Assembly (NCBI GenBank): GCA_002633025.1
Contig: NMRB01000098.1
Location: 71,472-135,471, forward strand
Direction of reading: 5' to 3'
DNA length: 64,000 nt
From: Notospermus geniculatus
Lineage: Eukaryota; Nemertea; Pilidiophora; Heteronemertea; Lineidae
A program made the position numbers and the translations under genes. Numbering within the stretch: the first letter of the stretch is position 1; the number at the start of each line of letters is the position of its first letter. Shown in pieces: positions 23,958 through 37,371 of this stretch. A model generated the notes under the pieces. The model did not search any database. It was given only the letters and a program-made list of their open reading frames with translations, and had not been told where the DNA came from.

Positions 23958-24361
23958 TAGAGAGGATGCGCAACTTTCCAACTCTGACTTCAGCTACGAG
24001 AATGAATTGCAGTCCGCTATGGACATCCTTGATAAAAATAATGTGATACACGTTTGCTAATCGTAAAATGCCATAACTTTGTGGCAGAATAATTTTGACT
24101 TACAACCGGAAGTGCGCATAAATCGCAAATATCGTAGTCGTCAAGGTCGTGTCTCAAAGTCGTAACGACTAGGACTACGACTTCAATATTCATTATTTAT
24201 CCGCACTTCCGATTGATAAAGCCAATTTTTTCGGCCTTCAATTTTAATATGGTGTTTGACGAATTGAAAACTTCTATCAAATCGTTTTTATCAAGGATGT
24301 CCATAGCGGACTGCAATTCATTCTCGTAGTTGAAGTTGGAGTCGGAAAGTTGCGCAATATC
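23958..24361. mobile_element. ~400 bp inverted-repeat element, copy 1 of 5
   Basis: Tips TAGAGAGGATGCGCAAC and TTGCGCAATA. Each arm of ~110 bp holds GAATGAATTGCAGTCCGC, GGACATCCTTGATAAAAA and GTTTGC or its relatives; the centre has AGTCGTAACGACTAGGA. No coding potential. Confidence 0.7.
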
Positions 24362-25426
24362 GGGCCCTCCACTTGATCATTGTTGAACAGTTGAAGACAG
24401 GTAAAGGCCTCGATAGGCCTACATCACTCACTACTGCTATTAACATGATTAAAAATAGCTTTAGAAAACGCCCAAATTTGTACCTTTGCTGACGTTTGTT
24501 CGTACTGCCCAACTAATCAGGTCGAAAGCTAGTGGTACACTATCACCAGACGCAATATGACGTTAAAATACCGCAAAATAAGGCAGTAAACGTCAAGGAA
24601 AGCTTGACGTCTAAAAATAGCTTGAAAAGTGGTGTGAAAATATGGGTCATATGGCCGCAGTTAGCGCTCCAAGCGGCTCCATAGCGAACCAAAAGTGTTA
24701 CATCCTTAATACTGGACTCGGAGTGAACTTGTGGTATAGCCTCTTTAAATTTTCCTGTTGTCTCTTCTTCCAGATGTGCCGGTATTTTGATATTGTAGTG
24801 CAAATCCACCACGTTGTATGTCCTGTCCCTGAAACGCAGACTCGTGTTTCAATGTCACTGACCCTGAATGCTGGTAATTTAGGGTAGTGACCTGTTATAC
24901 TCATTTTGGGTCCTGAAGCCACCGCTAGGTAGGGCTAGAAGGCTTCTGCACTGGCTGCCATCTTTGCGGCATAAAAGTTGTCGCGGATCTATTTATAGAT
25001 CATTAAGTTGACATCACGGGTTATTTTTAGAACGGGAAAATGGACTAAGACTACTACTAGAATGACGTCAGCAATAAAGTGGCAGCCAGTGCCGGAGCCT
25101 TCTAGCCCTATTGGTGGCTTCGGGAACCAAAATGTTGTTATACTGTGTCTGAAGAAGCTGGTCTTTTTTGACAGTTGCAAAGTTTCTTTGTCAAGTTCCA
25201 TCCATTTATGACACTACTAAAGAGTATTTCTTGAGATTATTCTAGACCCGTCCAAGTTATCTATCTCATGATTTAATACGTCAACTGCCGAAAAAATTCT
25301 GATATTTTTTTTTTGCGATGATACAATACAATCCAATATTTTGACTTAATATTTTACTGCAAGATTTTGTCGATCCAAAACATTGCTCTTGGCAGTTGAA
25401 CAGATTAGCAATGTAGTTGGCATCAA

Positions 25427-26037
25427 TAGACAATATCACTCCAAAAGAGCGCAGCACCTGAGGCCAGACCCAAAAATATGTCTGTTTGCTGTAACCCTAC
25501 CCTGCCCTAATAGCTTGGGTAGGTAGGTAGGCATATATTTTTATTTTTTTTGTTGGAGGTGGGAAAAAAATTAGCAATTTCCACAAAATAAAATAAAAGT
25601 ATACTAGTGTTTAAAAACAATGTCTTTTGGGGTTTATGACGCATTGGCATTCAGTTTTGAAGTGTAAAAAGTTTTAGGTTGGCATACTTCGTCATTGCCG
25701 GTCGGCAAATCGGGTCCTTTGGGCATAAAAAAAAAAATTGGCTAATACCCCCATAAAAAGTTTTGGGTCGGTACCATTTACGTAGGGTCGGTCGGGTTAC
25801 GGCAAACAGACATATTTTTGGGTCTGGCCTGACGACGGGGTCAGCGTCATGACGTCCCACATGTCATTTCATGATGTCTTGAGGTGAGACAAAAAAATCA
25901 CATTGTTTCACGACGTCATGATCGCTGAAACAACCGGATTTTTTTTCGAGTCACATCATGCGTTCAGAAATGATGTGCAGGACGTCATGACGCTACCCCG
26001 TCAGGTGCTGTGCTCTTTTGGAGTGATAGAGTCTATT
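25427..26037. mobile_element. Inverted-repeat element with nested insert
   Basis: Tips TAGACAATATCACTCC and GGAGTGATAGAGTCTA. The nested element 25465-25834 has tips GGCCAGACCCAAAAATATG and complement. A solo outer copy is at 22341-22575. Confidence 0.6.
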
Positions 26038-26549
26038 GATGAATAGTGGGACTTGTTCACAAAGCCTCATAAAGACTTGCGGGCCACCAATGACCATAAG
26101 TTAGCTGTTGGTTTTTCCCAACACTATAGATTCTCAAATAGTGTACAAACAATATTGTTCGTGATTCAAAATACTCAATATACATGTACAATGTTGTACA
26201 TATGGGTGGCGTCCACTAGAGTGCTGACAACATTAGGAAGGGTTGCGGAAGCAACTTATGTCATTTCGGCGTTCTTTCCGCGTCAGTGACTATTGGGCAT
26301 TTTGTCCTCTCCCGAAAGTGCAGAAACGGCAGGAAATGTTTAGGAATGATAAAGACAGTGAACGGAATCTTTCACGAATATGCGGAGAGGTTGCTGAATG
26401 AATGGATTTACTAAATTTGCATTCCGCATCTTGTCCGCAGCCTAGTGGACGCTAGGTTTTAGTCGCAAAGAGATGTAGGGAGGCTGTCTGCAGACCTCAA
26501 CTACAGGTGAATCAGTTGACTGTGGAGTGCTGAAAAGTCTCTTTCAGTA

Positions 26550-27178
26550 GTGTCACCACTACAGTGGCAGCACTATCAGAGTAAATTAGTGAGTAATCTC
26601 ACTCTCGCGCCATACAGTGGCACTGGCAGCGCTTTCAGAATAATTCAGTATTTGTGAGAGTAACTTGACGAGTAATCTCACCACTACACTGGCAGCACTG
26701 TCAGAGGGTCTCGCCACTACACTGGCTTTGGCAGCACTGTCAGAGGGTCTTGCCACTACATTGGCAGCACTGTCAGAGGGTCTCGCCACTACAGTGGCAT
26801 CACTGTCAGATGGTCTCGCCACTACACTGGCAGCACTGTCAGAGGGTCTTGCCACTACACTGGCAGCACTGTCAGAGGGTCTCGCCACTACACTGTCAGA
26901 GGGTCTCGCCACTACACTGGCAGCACTGTCAGAAGTTCTCTCCACTACAGTGGCAGCACTGTCAGATGGTCCCACCACTACACTGGCAGCACTGTCAGAG
27001 GGTCTCACCACTACACTGGCAGCACTGTCGGAGGGTCTCACCACTACACTTGCAGCACTGTCAGAGGGTCTCACCACTACACTGGCAACACTGTCAGATG
27101 GTCTCGCCACTAGACTGGCAGCACTGTCAGAGGGTCTCACCACTACAGTGGCAGCACTGTCAGAGGGTCTCACCACAA
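26550..27178. repeat. 33 bp minisatellite
   Basis: About fifteen units of 33 bp (core GGTCTCGCCACTACACTGG then CAGCACTGTCAGAG) with some short or longer units. Because 33 is a multiple of three, several frames on both strands stay open for up to 200 codons, which gives repetitive false proteins. Confidence 0.9.
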
Positions 27179-27344
27179 TTATGTACAAACGTAGTCTGTG
27201 GACTGTGCTCTTTGCACCGTGAAATGTTCATTCTTGTTTAGTAGGGAAAGTTATGTCCATTCATTCTGTCAATTTTTTATTGTAAACACAGCAGAAATAA
27301 ATACTATGCATGAAAATATTCTTTCTTCTTGGTCTGTCCTCAGG

Positions 27345-28178
27345 CGCAAAGCAATCTCAAGTTAATTGACGGAAACACGATTTCAAGATGGCCACCATAG
27401 CCACCATCTTGTATGGGCGGCAGAGCTGGTCAGCGAAAGGAACCTTCCCCTCATAAATGCAAACCCTCACAAAAAAATTCAGGTTGATTGGTCGAAGTGT
27501 TCTCACGTTATTCGATGCAAAACCGATTTCATGCTGGCCACGATAGCCGCCATCTTGTATGGGTGACGGAGATGGTCGTCGAAAGGAATCTTCCCCTGAT
27601 AGAGACGAACCCTCACAAAAAAATTCAGGTTGATTGCGCAAAGCGTTCTCAAGTTAATCGACAGAAAATAATTTCAAGATGGGCACCATAGCCACCATCT
27701 TGGATGGGCGGTGGAGCTGGTCGTCGAAAGGAACCTTCCCCTGATAGAGACGAACCCTCACAAAAAAATACAGGTTGATTGCGCAAAGCGTTCTCAAGTT
27801 AATCGACGGAAACCAATTTCAAGATGGCCACCATAGTCACCATCTTGGATGGGCGGCGGAGCTGGTCATCGAAAAGAACTGTCTCCTGATAGAGACCAAC
27901 CCTCACAAAAAAATTCAGATTGATTGCGCAAAGTGTTCTCAAGTTAATTGATGGAAACCGATTTCACGTTGGCCACCATAGCCGCCATCTTGGACGGGCA
28001 GCGGAGCTGGTCATCGAAAAGGAACCGTTCCTTCATAGAGACCAACCCTCACAAAAAAATTCAGGTCAAAGCGTTCTCAAGCTAATTGACGGAAACCAAA
28101 TATCAACGGACGCCGACGCACGCGCCACGACATACATGTAATGCCCCCAACTTTTTTTGGAAGTCGGGGGCATAAAAA
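27345..28178 (-). mobile_element. Helentron-like element with 145-146 bp tandem core
   Basis: On the minus strand it begins with the hairpin TATGCCCCCGACTTCC/AAGTTGGGGGCAT (28141-28174). Units containing AAGATGGCCACCATAG recur at steps of 146, 145, 145 and 145 bp between 27381 and 27962. Short open frames across the repeats are by-products of the sequence, not genes. Confidence 0.6.
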
Positions 28179-28623
28179 GGAATATAATAAGAATGGATTT
28201 ATACAGTCATTAATACTCAGCATCACTAAGAAAAAACTTTTGGATGTTAAAAATTTTATTCAGTCGTAAAAACCATTCATCGCATGAACATGATAATATA
28301 ATATTAGAACGCAACTTCTCGTTTACATTTGTACTTAAAGTAAAAATAAGATTCGAGGAAAAACAGATTACATTTCTAATCCAATTAAATGTTTTCCGCC
28401 TGAGCTGCATGCCATCTCAACCATGAAATCAGCACATGAAGGACTGATCTGAATTCAGAAAATTCTTTGATCCAGGAAACCTGCTGTCGAAAATCTGCCT
28501 TCAGTTTTCCGGGCCCAAAAAATGTTGTTATCGGCAGATGCATGCAGATATTTTCATCAATGCAGATAGCGCGCTGAGACAAAGTTAAACATCCGCTTGG
28601 AACCCGTCAGTTACGTAGTAGGG

Positions 28624-29451
28624 AGTAAGAAATAAAAGTGGAAAATAAGAAGTGGGAAATTTTGGAATTTCGCATGAAGTTTTCAATTTCTCAAATTGGG
28701 AGCAAATTTTACCCATTTTGAGAAATTTTCTTAAAATCACATGACATTTTGTCTGATTTTTCGAGCGATATTTCTCAAAATAGCATATTGACCCGTGGCG
28801 AACACATTTTGAGAGTGTGTTTGTCCTCGAATACCCTGTGGTAGAGGGTCTGTTGCTTTAGGCCTATTGATTTTGATGAGTGTGTTTGGAGAGGGGTAGC
28901 TTCATGGCTAGGAATCCATTTGTTCATTGTTTACTGATGACGAGCAGTGTTGACTTTCTACGCTTTTTCAATCAGCCTCATAATGCCAAGATGACCCAGC
29001 TTCATGGTATAGGTTCACATGAGTCCTACTGTGTATCTGTTTACCTGCCACTGGTAGGTTCACTGGCATTAGTGAAGATGGCAGCACAGGTCACCACACT
29101 ACTGATTTTGTCTTTTTTCATGAAAATAAGCACTTCTTTTAAAACCAAAATACCGTAATAACACGCCCCTCCTATTGTACTGTACACATAGGCCGCTCTT
29201 CATAGGATTCAAGTCCTAACTAAGGAGGAGATAGGGCAGCAAGTCTGTTCCACCCGAACTGTGTACAGTCCCCGGGTACAGTCATTACATGGCAAGGTAT
29301 AGCAGGTAACAGCTCAACTCAGGTTGATAAAAATATCCAACATGGCTTCCGTCCATTATAATAAGAATGGAAAAAATTTGAGAAATTAAAAAATTCGCAC
29401 AAAATTCCAAAATTTCCCACTTCTTATTTTCCGCTTTTATTTCTTACTCTC
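28624..29451. mobile_element. AGTAAGAAATAAAAG inverted-repeat element, interrupted
   Basis: Tips AGTAAGAAATAAAAGTGG and complement, split by about 600 bp of other sequence. A compact 240 bp copy is at 34935-35175. Confidence 0.55.
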
Positions 29452-29525
29452 TTATACGGTTCAGCATCAATACGTGTGCCACATTATTATACAACCATGC
29501 CTTCTGTACTAAGTACCTTGGCACC

Positions 29526-29662
29526 CTAAGGCTGGCTGTCCATTCACGCGATTTTCGAGCGACAGACGCTCGAAAGCACTGTTTGTTTCCGCCGCGTTGG
29601 TCGTGGACAAAGGATGCAACATCGCACGGCACGAAAATCGCGTGAATGGATTCTTAGCCTAA
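29526..29662. mobile_element. Short inverted-repeat element CTAAGGCTGGCTGTCC
   Basis: CCATTCACGCGATTTTCG and CGAAAATCGCGTGAATGG arms. Confidence 0.5.
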
Positions 29663-30057
29663 GACATGATCTGAATTCCCATCTGCAAATATCGGAGACG
29701 ACTTTGATTAATTTATATTGCGTCATCTATGTTTCACAGATGAACATATTATATATCAGCCAAAGCCGTGGCACCGCCCATTCCTGGTGACATTCGATTG
29801 AAAAGTTTCTGAAACATTTTTGGCAAAGATCCCGGCATGTAGCACAGAACGGAGAAAAACCAAACATGAATTCTAGCCCAAACACGCACAACATTTTTAA
29901 TGATCTTACACCACTTTAGTTTGATTTTTACATTTGCATCGGTTCGATATACGCTGAATGCCGAACGTATCAAATACACATGCGAGATGTGGGTACTCCA
30001 GAAACTAGGCCTATTAGTTGGATTGAACTAGGCCAACGGCCAAGGTAGGCTACATGT

Positions 30058-30233
30058 AAAGCCTTGTTCACACTGCAGGCGCGGTGCAATGCGAAATTTT
30101 TTGCGACTGATTGTTACCACTGAAGCCTATAGCTGTTCACACTTGCGGTGCGACGTGATGCGGTAAGAAGGCTTCAATCCTTTGTGCGATGCGGTGTGAT
30201 CTGAACCACGCCTGCAGTGTGAACAAGGCTTTA
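30058..30233. mobile_element. Inverted-repeat element AAAGCCTTGTTCACACTGC
   Basis: AAAGCCTTGTTCACACTGCA and complement; interior GCGGTGCGACGTGATGCGG. Confidence 0.55.
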
Positions 30234-30244
30234 GACTGTTCTCA

Positions 30245-30417
30245 GCTGCCTACTGACGGCAGGCGCACATCCAGAGGGGGCGCACCAGGCGCGCGCCTCC
30301 CCTTTTGGCCAACAAATCTGTAAAATCGACCGTAAAATTATGGAATTTGGCACAAATTTCAATGTTCCTAGCACAGGGCGCCCCCTCTTTTCCCAAATCC
30401 TGCATCCACACCTGGAT
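30245..30417. repeat. GGATCC-tipped repeat relative
   Basis: Shares CCAACAAATCTGTAAAATCG and TTTCAATGTTCCTAGCACAG with the copy at 62225-62394. Confidence 0.5.
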
Positions 30418-31914
30418 GGCACCATTCCCTGTCAACACAGCAGTGCAGCGGCAGCGGTTCCATATAGCATCTCTCATGGGTGATGTGGGGCTCAATCCAA
30501 GGCATAGGCCTACCTATCATGCTAGCTTGCCAGGTTGACCATTTCCCAATATGTTATCGGCGCAGCCGTTACAGGCATCTCCATGTTAGTACAATGTTTT
30601 GTTGCAGAATGTGACGCTGCGGTCTACCCCACTATCTCTATCTGTATTTCTACGATTTGCATTCAACATAGATCAAATATTTTCCATGTTGTTTGTCCAT
30701 CGAATCACCAATTTATCCTATACTGTCGCGCTGTATCAGTTAGCATAGTGTCTAACTGCATCAGTTAGTGTCTAACTGTATCAGTTAGTGTCTAATAATT
30801 CCTGAAGACATGGCCAAACATATCCTTAAGAGATCGTGGAGATGATGGATCATTTCTGGATATAGTAAAGTTTTTGGCCAAAATGAAGAAATTTCTTTAC
30901 ATATCTGCTGTCGAGTTTTTTTTCAGTAGTTTTTCGAAAGTACCGGTATGTGACTTTTTTTTCTCATCAAATAACGACGCTTCCTTTACCGCACATATCG
31001 GCTACATGTACCGGTAGCTCCATGTACTGGGTGGTCAAAGTGAACAAGATAAAATTTAGGCATGGCAACCAACCCCTTTTTGTCACAGGGGAAAATTTCA
31101 GTCCAATCGACCATAACAGATGATTTAAACTTCAGGAACACAGCAGCAAACTTCCTGTTTCACTTCATAAATTATCCAGAAATTTTCCAATCGGTTCCAC
31201 ATCCCACAGTTGAAAATTAAACACTACACCATATACACTGCAAACACAAGCCGAATGACCAATATAGACGTTCATGTATACACCTTCAGAGAGTATAATA
31301 ATATACATCTTCCTATAGAAAAAGACTCTTTAGTTCACAGGCTACCTTGTACACTCATAATATATGTATAATTTAGTCTTTAATAGGAAAAATCTAGAAT
31401 TTTTATATATTACAGGGTATGATATAACATTCCATTTTCTCTACATAGCAACTGATACATTTCTATATATTTTATATTCACAATTTAGAATGGCTAAATC
31501 AAAGAATGATAATAATTACCAACAAGCATTTCACCATCTAGCAAGGTGTACCATGAATGATTAATGGGATAAACCACCTGTGAAGATAATTATGACAGAT
31601 TTCAACCACGAATTCGGAAAATGTCCATAGGAACATTTTGCGGAACGCAACCACCAGCACACAGAACATAGGCATTTATGGAACATCAGAATCCCTTCAA
31701 AAACAATACCATTTTTCCAAATCCAATTTGCAATTTTTCAACAATCTGATATTGCCAATCGGAACATGTCGTGGTCGCAAGTGAGAATGATAACCACTTG
31801 CCCAGGCCCACCACTCATAACCATGACACAAGATTTTAACATCCAGTAGGCTTTACAAATACTTGTGGAACTAGCTGGTGTAGGCTATTGTCAATTTCAA
31901 CGCAGAATACTTTC

Positions 31915-32161
31915 TTAAAGGAGTTAGACGCCGAAGTTGTAAACAAGCTGGTTTGTTTACAAATATGGTCGGCAAACTAGTTTTATTCCTTCGTGCAGGT
32001 GGCAGCACCCGTGATCGTTAGACTGGTTCCCGGTCCGATGCAACTCACTCACGATATTCACGTCAGTACATATCACCGACAATAGGTGGCAGCACCGCAG
32101 GCGTCCGTGGATAGAGAACCAGTGAGTGAGTGTTTACAACTTCGGCGTCTAACTCCTTTAA
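31915..32161. mobile_element. Inverted-repeat element TTAAAGGAGTTAGACGCC
   Basis: Arms of ~40 bp (TTAAAGGAGTTAGACGCCGA and complement), abutting the next element at 32158. Confidence 0.6.
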
Positions 32162-33405
32162 GCTGTGTTCACACTGAAACGTTTTAGGGAAAATGCTTTT
32201 GACCAAAAACGACCACGCCACACTACAGTCACAAAGCGTTTTCAAATCGCTTTATCGCGCCGGAATGAAGTCGAGTCAGGAAATACCATTTAGATGGCAG
32301 CACAGTCTATCATTCTAAGATGGATGGGCCAATTGAAGAGCTTTTCCTCATTTTGCATTTGTACCGGTATGTGCGAATCTATTGCGCATGCGTACAACAC
32401 TTCGAGGACCACATTCAAAAGTGTTTTAGCCGAACCGTTTTGAAACCACTTCTGGAACCGTTTTCGTTATAACACTTTCAAACCGTTTTAAGAGGCCTCT
32501 AGTGTGGCACCCTAAACCGTTTTTAGCCCGCTTGGCTGCAAGGCCCAGCAGGGCTTATGCTGTGGTTGGGGTCATTGAGTGGTGGTCTGTCGTGCGTTAG
32601 TCCGTACGGCGGTACGTCCGTAAACTTTGGTTTGTTAGCGCTCTAGCGCCTTTATTTTTCGAGGAATCTTTTTGGTCCTTGGTGGGTGTATATATGGGCC
32701 TAAGATCTAGGTCGAGTTCGATTTTGAGTGCGGTTGGATTCCTACTTTGGCCTCCAGGGGGCGTTTTGAGAAAAATTTCAAAGGGCTATAATTTGATAAT
32801 GGTTCAAGCTATCGTTTTGAAACTTTGTACACATTCACCTCTAGGTTATAGCAACTTACAGACAGAATTTCGGTGAAATCTGATTCTTGACTTTGCCACT
32901 AGGGGGCCAAAACCAAAATCACTAAAAGTGCTATTTCTCCCTCACCAAGAGATGGATCTTTGTCAAATTTTTATCATGGGTATATCTAATGAGAATACAT
33001 AAGATAATACTTGACTTTTTTAATTTGACCTACTTTGGAAGGTCACAGGGGTCAAAGTTTTCTGAAATTACGAAATTGGCTCTTTTTGTAATGGCTTGAC
33101 CGATTGCTTTGAAACTTCGCACATACATGTATAGAGGTCATCTCTGATAGAACCTGGGCATTGATTAGGCCCGAGGCCCCCATACCACCCAGATCATGGG
33201 GCCAAAACCCAAAACAAAAAGTGTTGTTTCTCCCTAACGAAGTGATGGATCTTCATCAAATTTCTATTAAGGGTAAATGGGATACATAACATAATACTGC
33301 TCCAAGCCAAGCGGGCACAGTGCCATTGGCACTATTTTTTAACATCTTAAAACGTTTTCAAATCGTTCTCAAACCATTTTAAAGCCCAGTGTGAACGCAG
33401 CTTTA
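32158..33405. mobile_element. Inverted-repeat element TAAAGCTGTGTTCACACTG
   Basis: Tips match each other across 1.2 kb because the Helentron-like element 32524-33345 is inserted inside. Confidence 0.6.
32524..33345 (+). mobile_element. Helentron-like element nested in another repeat
   Basis: The start CCCGCTTGGCT pairs with AGCCAAGCGGG near the end (33305-33315). A GTCCG/GTACG region follows the start, then units about 146 bp apart carrying CTTTGGCCTCCAGGGGG and the variant CTTTGCCACTAGGGGG. The 3' hairpin is AGTGCCA/TGGCACT. It is inserted inside the inverted-repeat element 32158-33405. Confidence 0.55.
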
Positions 33406-34223
33406 GAAACATTGTCCACTTACCGCTTATACATAGAGTTGCCAAATTTATCTGCTGGTAATGTGACCCACTAAAATAGATGGGCATGGTCAGTGAGCCG
33501 TACCACGCGTATTTTACAACACCGCTCTTCATCATCATCATCATCATCATCAATTGGGCGTCGTGAGCCTATTGGCTCTTTGCTATGGTACGGCTCCCAT
33601 ACCATATTAGGGTTAACACATGATATCCTTTGCCAATCAAATATAATCTTCTCTCTGGTCAGTTAAAATAGCTCAAACTTGCTGTTAAAATCTGTCATAC
33701 TACCACACTAAGATCACACGATATGCCAAAAATGAAAATCTTGCATGTCTACGCATTTACTATCTTCTAAATACCTTCCCTATCTACAGATTAACAAGAC
33801 ACACTGGTAATAAGGAAATAGTGATTGACACCGGTGAATGTTCAATGAATCCAAAATCTAAAAGGCTCGTCTGACATTTTGGTTGCCATTCCAAAGGTGG
33901 AGATTACCCCTCTTCTGAAAATTCATCAGATACCGCAATGTATTTTGATTGCTGTTCCAATGGTGAAGTTCACTCCCTCTTTTGGAACATTTCATTGCCC
34001 TTTTACGTTACATTTCCAATGCCTTTGAACATTCACGACAGTCCCGATACGCAGGTCAAAAGAGGGGGATGCCATTTTATTTTCAAAATATCTTTCATCT
34101 TGAGTGATTCTCATGAACGGATGCATCCCCACTTTTCACGAAAGCGGCAACCAAAGAAAGACGGTGTTGATTACCTTCTGGTTCTGTTTTGAAATACACT
34201 GACTACCGGTAAGTTTTTCTCTT

Positions 34224-34688
34224 TAAGCCAGACTTTTTTTATACCTTGTTTAGCGAACCCGCCGACGTCCAAAATTCCAAAAACAAAATTTAAAAAAATA
34301 TTTATTTTTGACCATTTAGCGAACCCGCCGACGTTCAAAATTGCTCAAAACAAAAAAAAAATAAAATTTTATCTTTATTTTTATTCCGACCGCCGCACTT
34401 CCCGCCTGAGTAGTCTAATCAGCTCACAGCATCTAACATCATGAACAGAGCCACACTATGAGACCAATCACAATCGTTGTCTTATGAATAGTCTGTCGTG
34501 GTTAGAACAATGAATATTTATTTTGAAATAAAATTTTATTTTTATTTCTTCCTCCGCTCTGCTTGTTTTACAGAATGCTTTTGTGAAGGGAGAAAATAAA
34601 TTTTTATTTTTATTTTTTTTCCGACCACCTCTACAAATCTCTGGAAATTGAAGTGCGCTAAACAAGGTATAAAAAAAGTCTGGCCTTA
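34224..34688. mobile_element. Inverted-repeat element TAAGCCAGACTTTTTTT
   Basis: Arms TAAGCCAGACTTTTTTTATA and complement; the interior repeats TTTAGCGAACCCGCCGACGT twice. Confidence 0.6.
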
Positions 34689-34934
34689 GCACAGAATGTT
34701 GAATGAAAAACCGACACGTGTAGGGGTGGGCCAAGGAATTGCACCAGTGTCATCTTCTATCACGCGTTATAAATCACCAACTGGACAGGAATACAAATTC
34801 CACTCATCAGGGTGCTTGGGCCCTGATCATCAGCATGATCAGACCAGCAACTTGTATCCAACATTCCAAACCATGCAGAGGTGCATTTCTTGCATTTCTC
34901 ATCCAAAGTTATTGAAATGGAATAAGGAATACAT

Positions 34935-35175
34935 GTAAAAGTGGAAAATAGGAAGTGGGAAATGTTGGAATTTTGTGTGAATTTTTCAATTTCTAAAATT
35001 TCCAATTTTTTCCCATTTTGAGAAATTTTCTTAAAATGCCATATTTTGTCTGATTTTTCGGGCAATATTTCTCAAGACGGGAAAAAAATTTCTCCCAATT
35101 TGAGAAATCGAAAAATTCGCGCAAAATGCCAAAATTTTCCACTTCTTATTTTCCACTTTTATTTCTTACTCTCTT
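34935..35175. mobile_element. AGTAAGAAATAAAAG-type element, compact copy
   Basis: AAAAGTGGAAAATAGGAAG to TTTCTTACTCTC; the arms contain TTTTGAGAAATTTTC. Confidence 0.55.
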
Positions 35176-35552
35176 TAATGAGTTTCTGGCTCAAATTTTC
35201 ATGAACATTTACATGTAGCCTTTTGCAACAAGTCATGACGAAGAATTTGTGCCATTGCTCAGGCCCACCACTTACATGACTCGCCTGAATTAGATTTGAT
35301 AGCATTTTGTAGCTTTTCCATATGATGCGGGCCGAAGTATTTCCACGAACAAGATAGCAGCTATCCAAGTATGATGACTCCAACTGTACAGGTCTGCCTT
35401 TCAACAGTAAAAGGCAGTAGCTTCACATGTGAACAGTGGGAACATGCTCGATTGAAGAAACAGCCATTCTCTACACTACAGTGTTCTTGGTAGTACGAGG
35501 TAGGGCTATTACTCCATTCGGCCATGCTCCCACTGATCACAAAGAGGAGATA

Positions 35553-35947
35553 TTAGCGAGGATGCGCAGCTTTCTGACTCCGACTTCACCTACCAGAATG
35601 AATTGCAGTCCGCTGTAGACATTCTTGATAAAAACGATTTGATAGACGTTTGCAAATCGTAAAATGCCATAACTCTGTGGCAGAATAATTTCGACTCATA
35701 ATCGGAAGTGCACGTAAATCGCAAATATTATAGTCGTGTTTCAAGTCGTAACGACTAGGATTACGACTTCAATATTCATTATTTATCCGCACTTCCGATC
35801 TATAAGGCCAAATTTTTCTGCCTTCAATTTGTGGTGTTTGACGAATTGAAAACATCTATCAAATCGTTATTATCAAGGATGTCCATAGCGGACTGCAATT
35901 CATTCTCGTAGTTGAAGTCGGAGTCGGAAAGATGCGCATCCTCTCTA
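35553..35947. mobile_element. ~400 bp inverted-repeat element, copy 2 of 5
   Basis: Same family as 23958-24361. Tips TAGCGAGGATGCGCAGC and GATGCGCATCCTCTCTA. Confidence 0.7.
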
Positions 35948-37371
35948 ATGTCTTTTGCTGTAATAGACGGCAGAGGTGAAACTATCCATAGATACATGTA
36001 TAGACATCAAATATGACACGTACTATATATGTAATATGTATATACATGTGTCAATTGTGCAATTTTTCCTTTATATACAAATTACACATATGCACATAAT
36101 ATGTACATATCAAATATCATATACACACATTACATTCTGTGCATAACATGTATCATGCATAACCGCAAATCACATGATATGCACACATCATAACATGCAT
36201 ATTATCAAATTTTCGTTTAATATACAGTTGTATGTTTTGACTACACATCGTCCTAGCTGAACTCGCAATGTAAGAAATACATTTAAATGTCCAGATATAA
36301 TACACAACCTTTCAACGTTGGGTAAGAAACTAGTTGCTCTACCAATCATTATGTCATTACAACAACAAGATTCATACAATGGTATCATATCATACAAACA
36401 CGGAACATGTAATCTGAATTATTTCGTAACATTTATTGAAATAATTGAATCAGGAAGCAATATTATTGTTATCAGCATCATCTTCAAAATTTTTACCACA
36501 TATTTTGATATTAGCTTTTTTCCTCACACATTTGTCACATTAGACGCGTGCCGTCATCAAAGAATTCCATTATTTACAAATTCTTCCAATTGAAATGTCA
36601 CAGTGGCACAGCGACGACATCCGAACTGATGACCAATGACATCGTGGGTCCAAACCCCAGTCAGGCCAATTGCTCTATGTGGCAGATAGGGCCTGAGCTC
36701 TCCATGACATAGCTCACACACTTTTTTCAGTTTCCTTCTTAATTTTATATAATCACTTCACTACTGAACCTTTTGTCATTACAACATCATCATGACGTCA
36801 TGTTGCTCTTTAATACCAACCTCGTCAGAAAGCGAACGACCCCTGGGAACGAGGTTGCTTTAATACGGGAACCTGGTGCATATACGTACATGACGCCATG
36901 GTTGTATCATGACGTCATGGACCAGAAAACCGGCTTATCATAGCAAAATGGTTGACATCCAGTATTATTTACCGTAATAAGTAGCTATAATGCCAAATCA
37001 GACGTTTTACAATCCCATACGTCACGGATAGCAATTGTACCTCTCGTAAATATTTCTGGAAATGACATGATTTGTTTTCAGAAGTTTTTCCCGTGTTGGT
37101 GGTTGTGGTCAGCTCGGTCTAACAAAACTGCACTGCAAAATACGACTCCAGCTAATCCAGATAACTCATCGAATGACTCACAAATGTAACTGAAATCACC
37201 AATTTATACTGAAATTCACAACAACGTAATATTTCACATAACTTAACAGGACCTTCTGACAACATATGCCGAGGAGTGAGTCTAGGATTTGAGGTTCCTG
37301 TGTTTCTTTAAAGAAGGGTGTTCATTGTGAAATATCAGTCATTTGGTACTTGCACTTTGTAAATACCATAA
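35948..37371. other. Gene-free AT-rich stretch
   Basis: Low-complexity ATGTATATACATG-type sequence at 35990-36200, then unique-looking AT-rich DNA. Short open frames here show no family resemblance or splice structure. Nothing supported. Confidence 0.6.

Noticed and set aside
26550-27178. CRISPR-like array
   Set aside because: Units are contiguous with no unique spacers, and the DNA is animal.
26586-27241. Long open frames (163-200 codons) over the minisatellite
   Set aside because: They are repetitive products of a 33 bp unit, open in several frames at once, with no codon signal.
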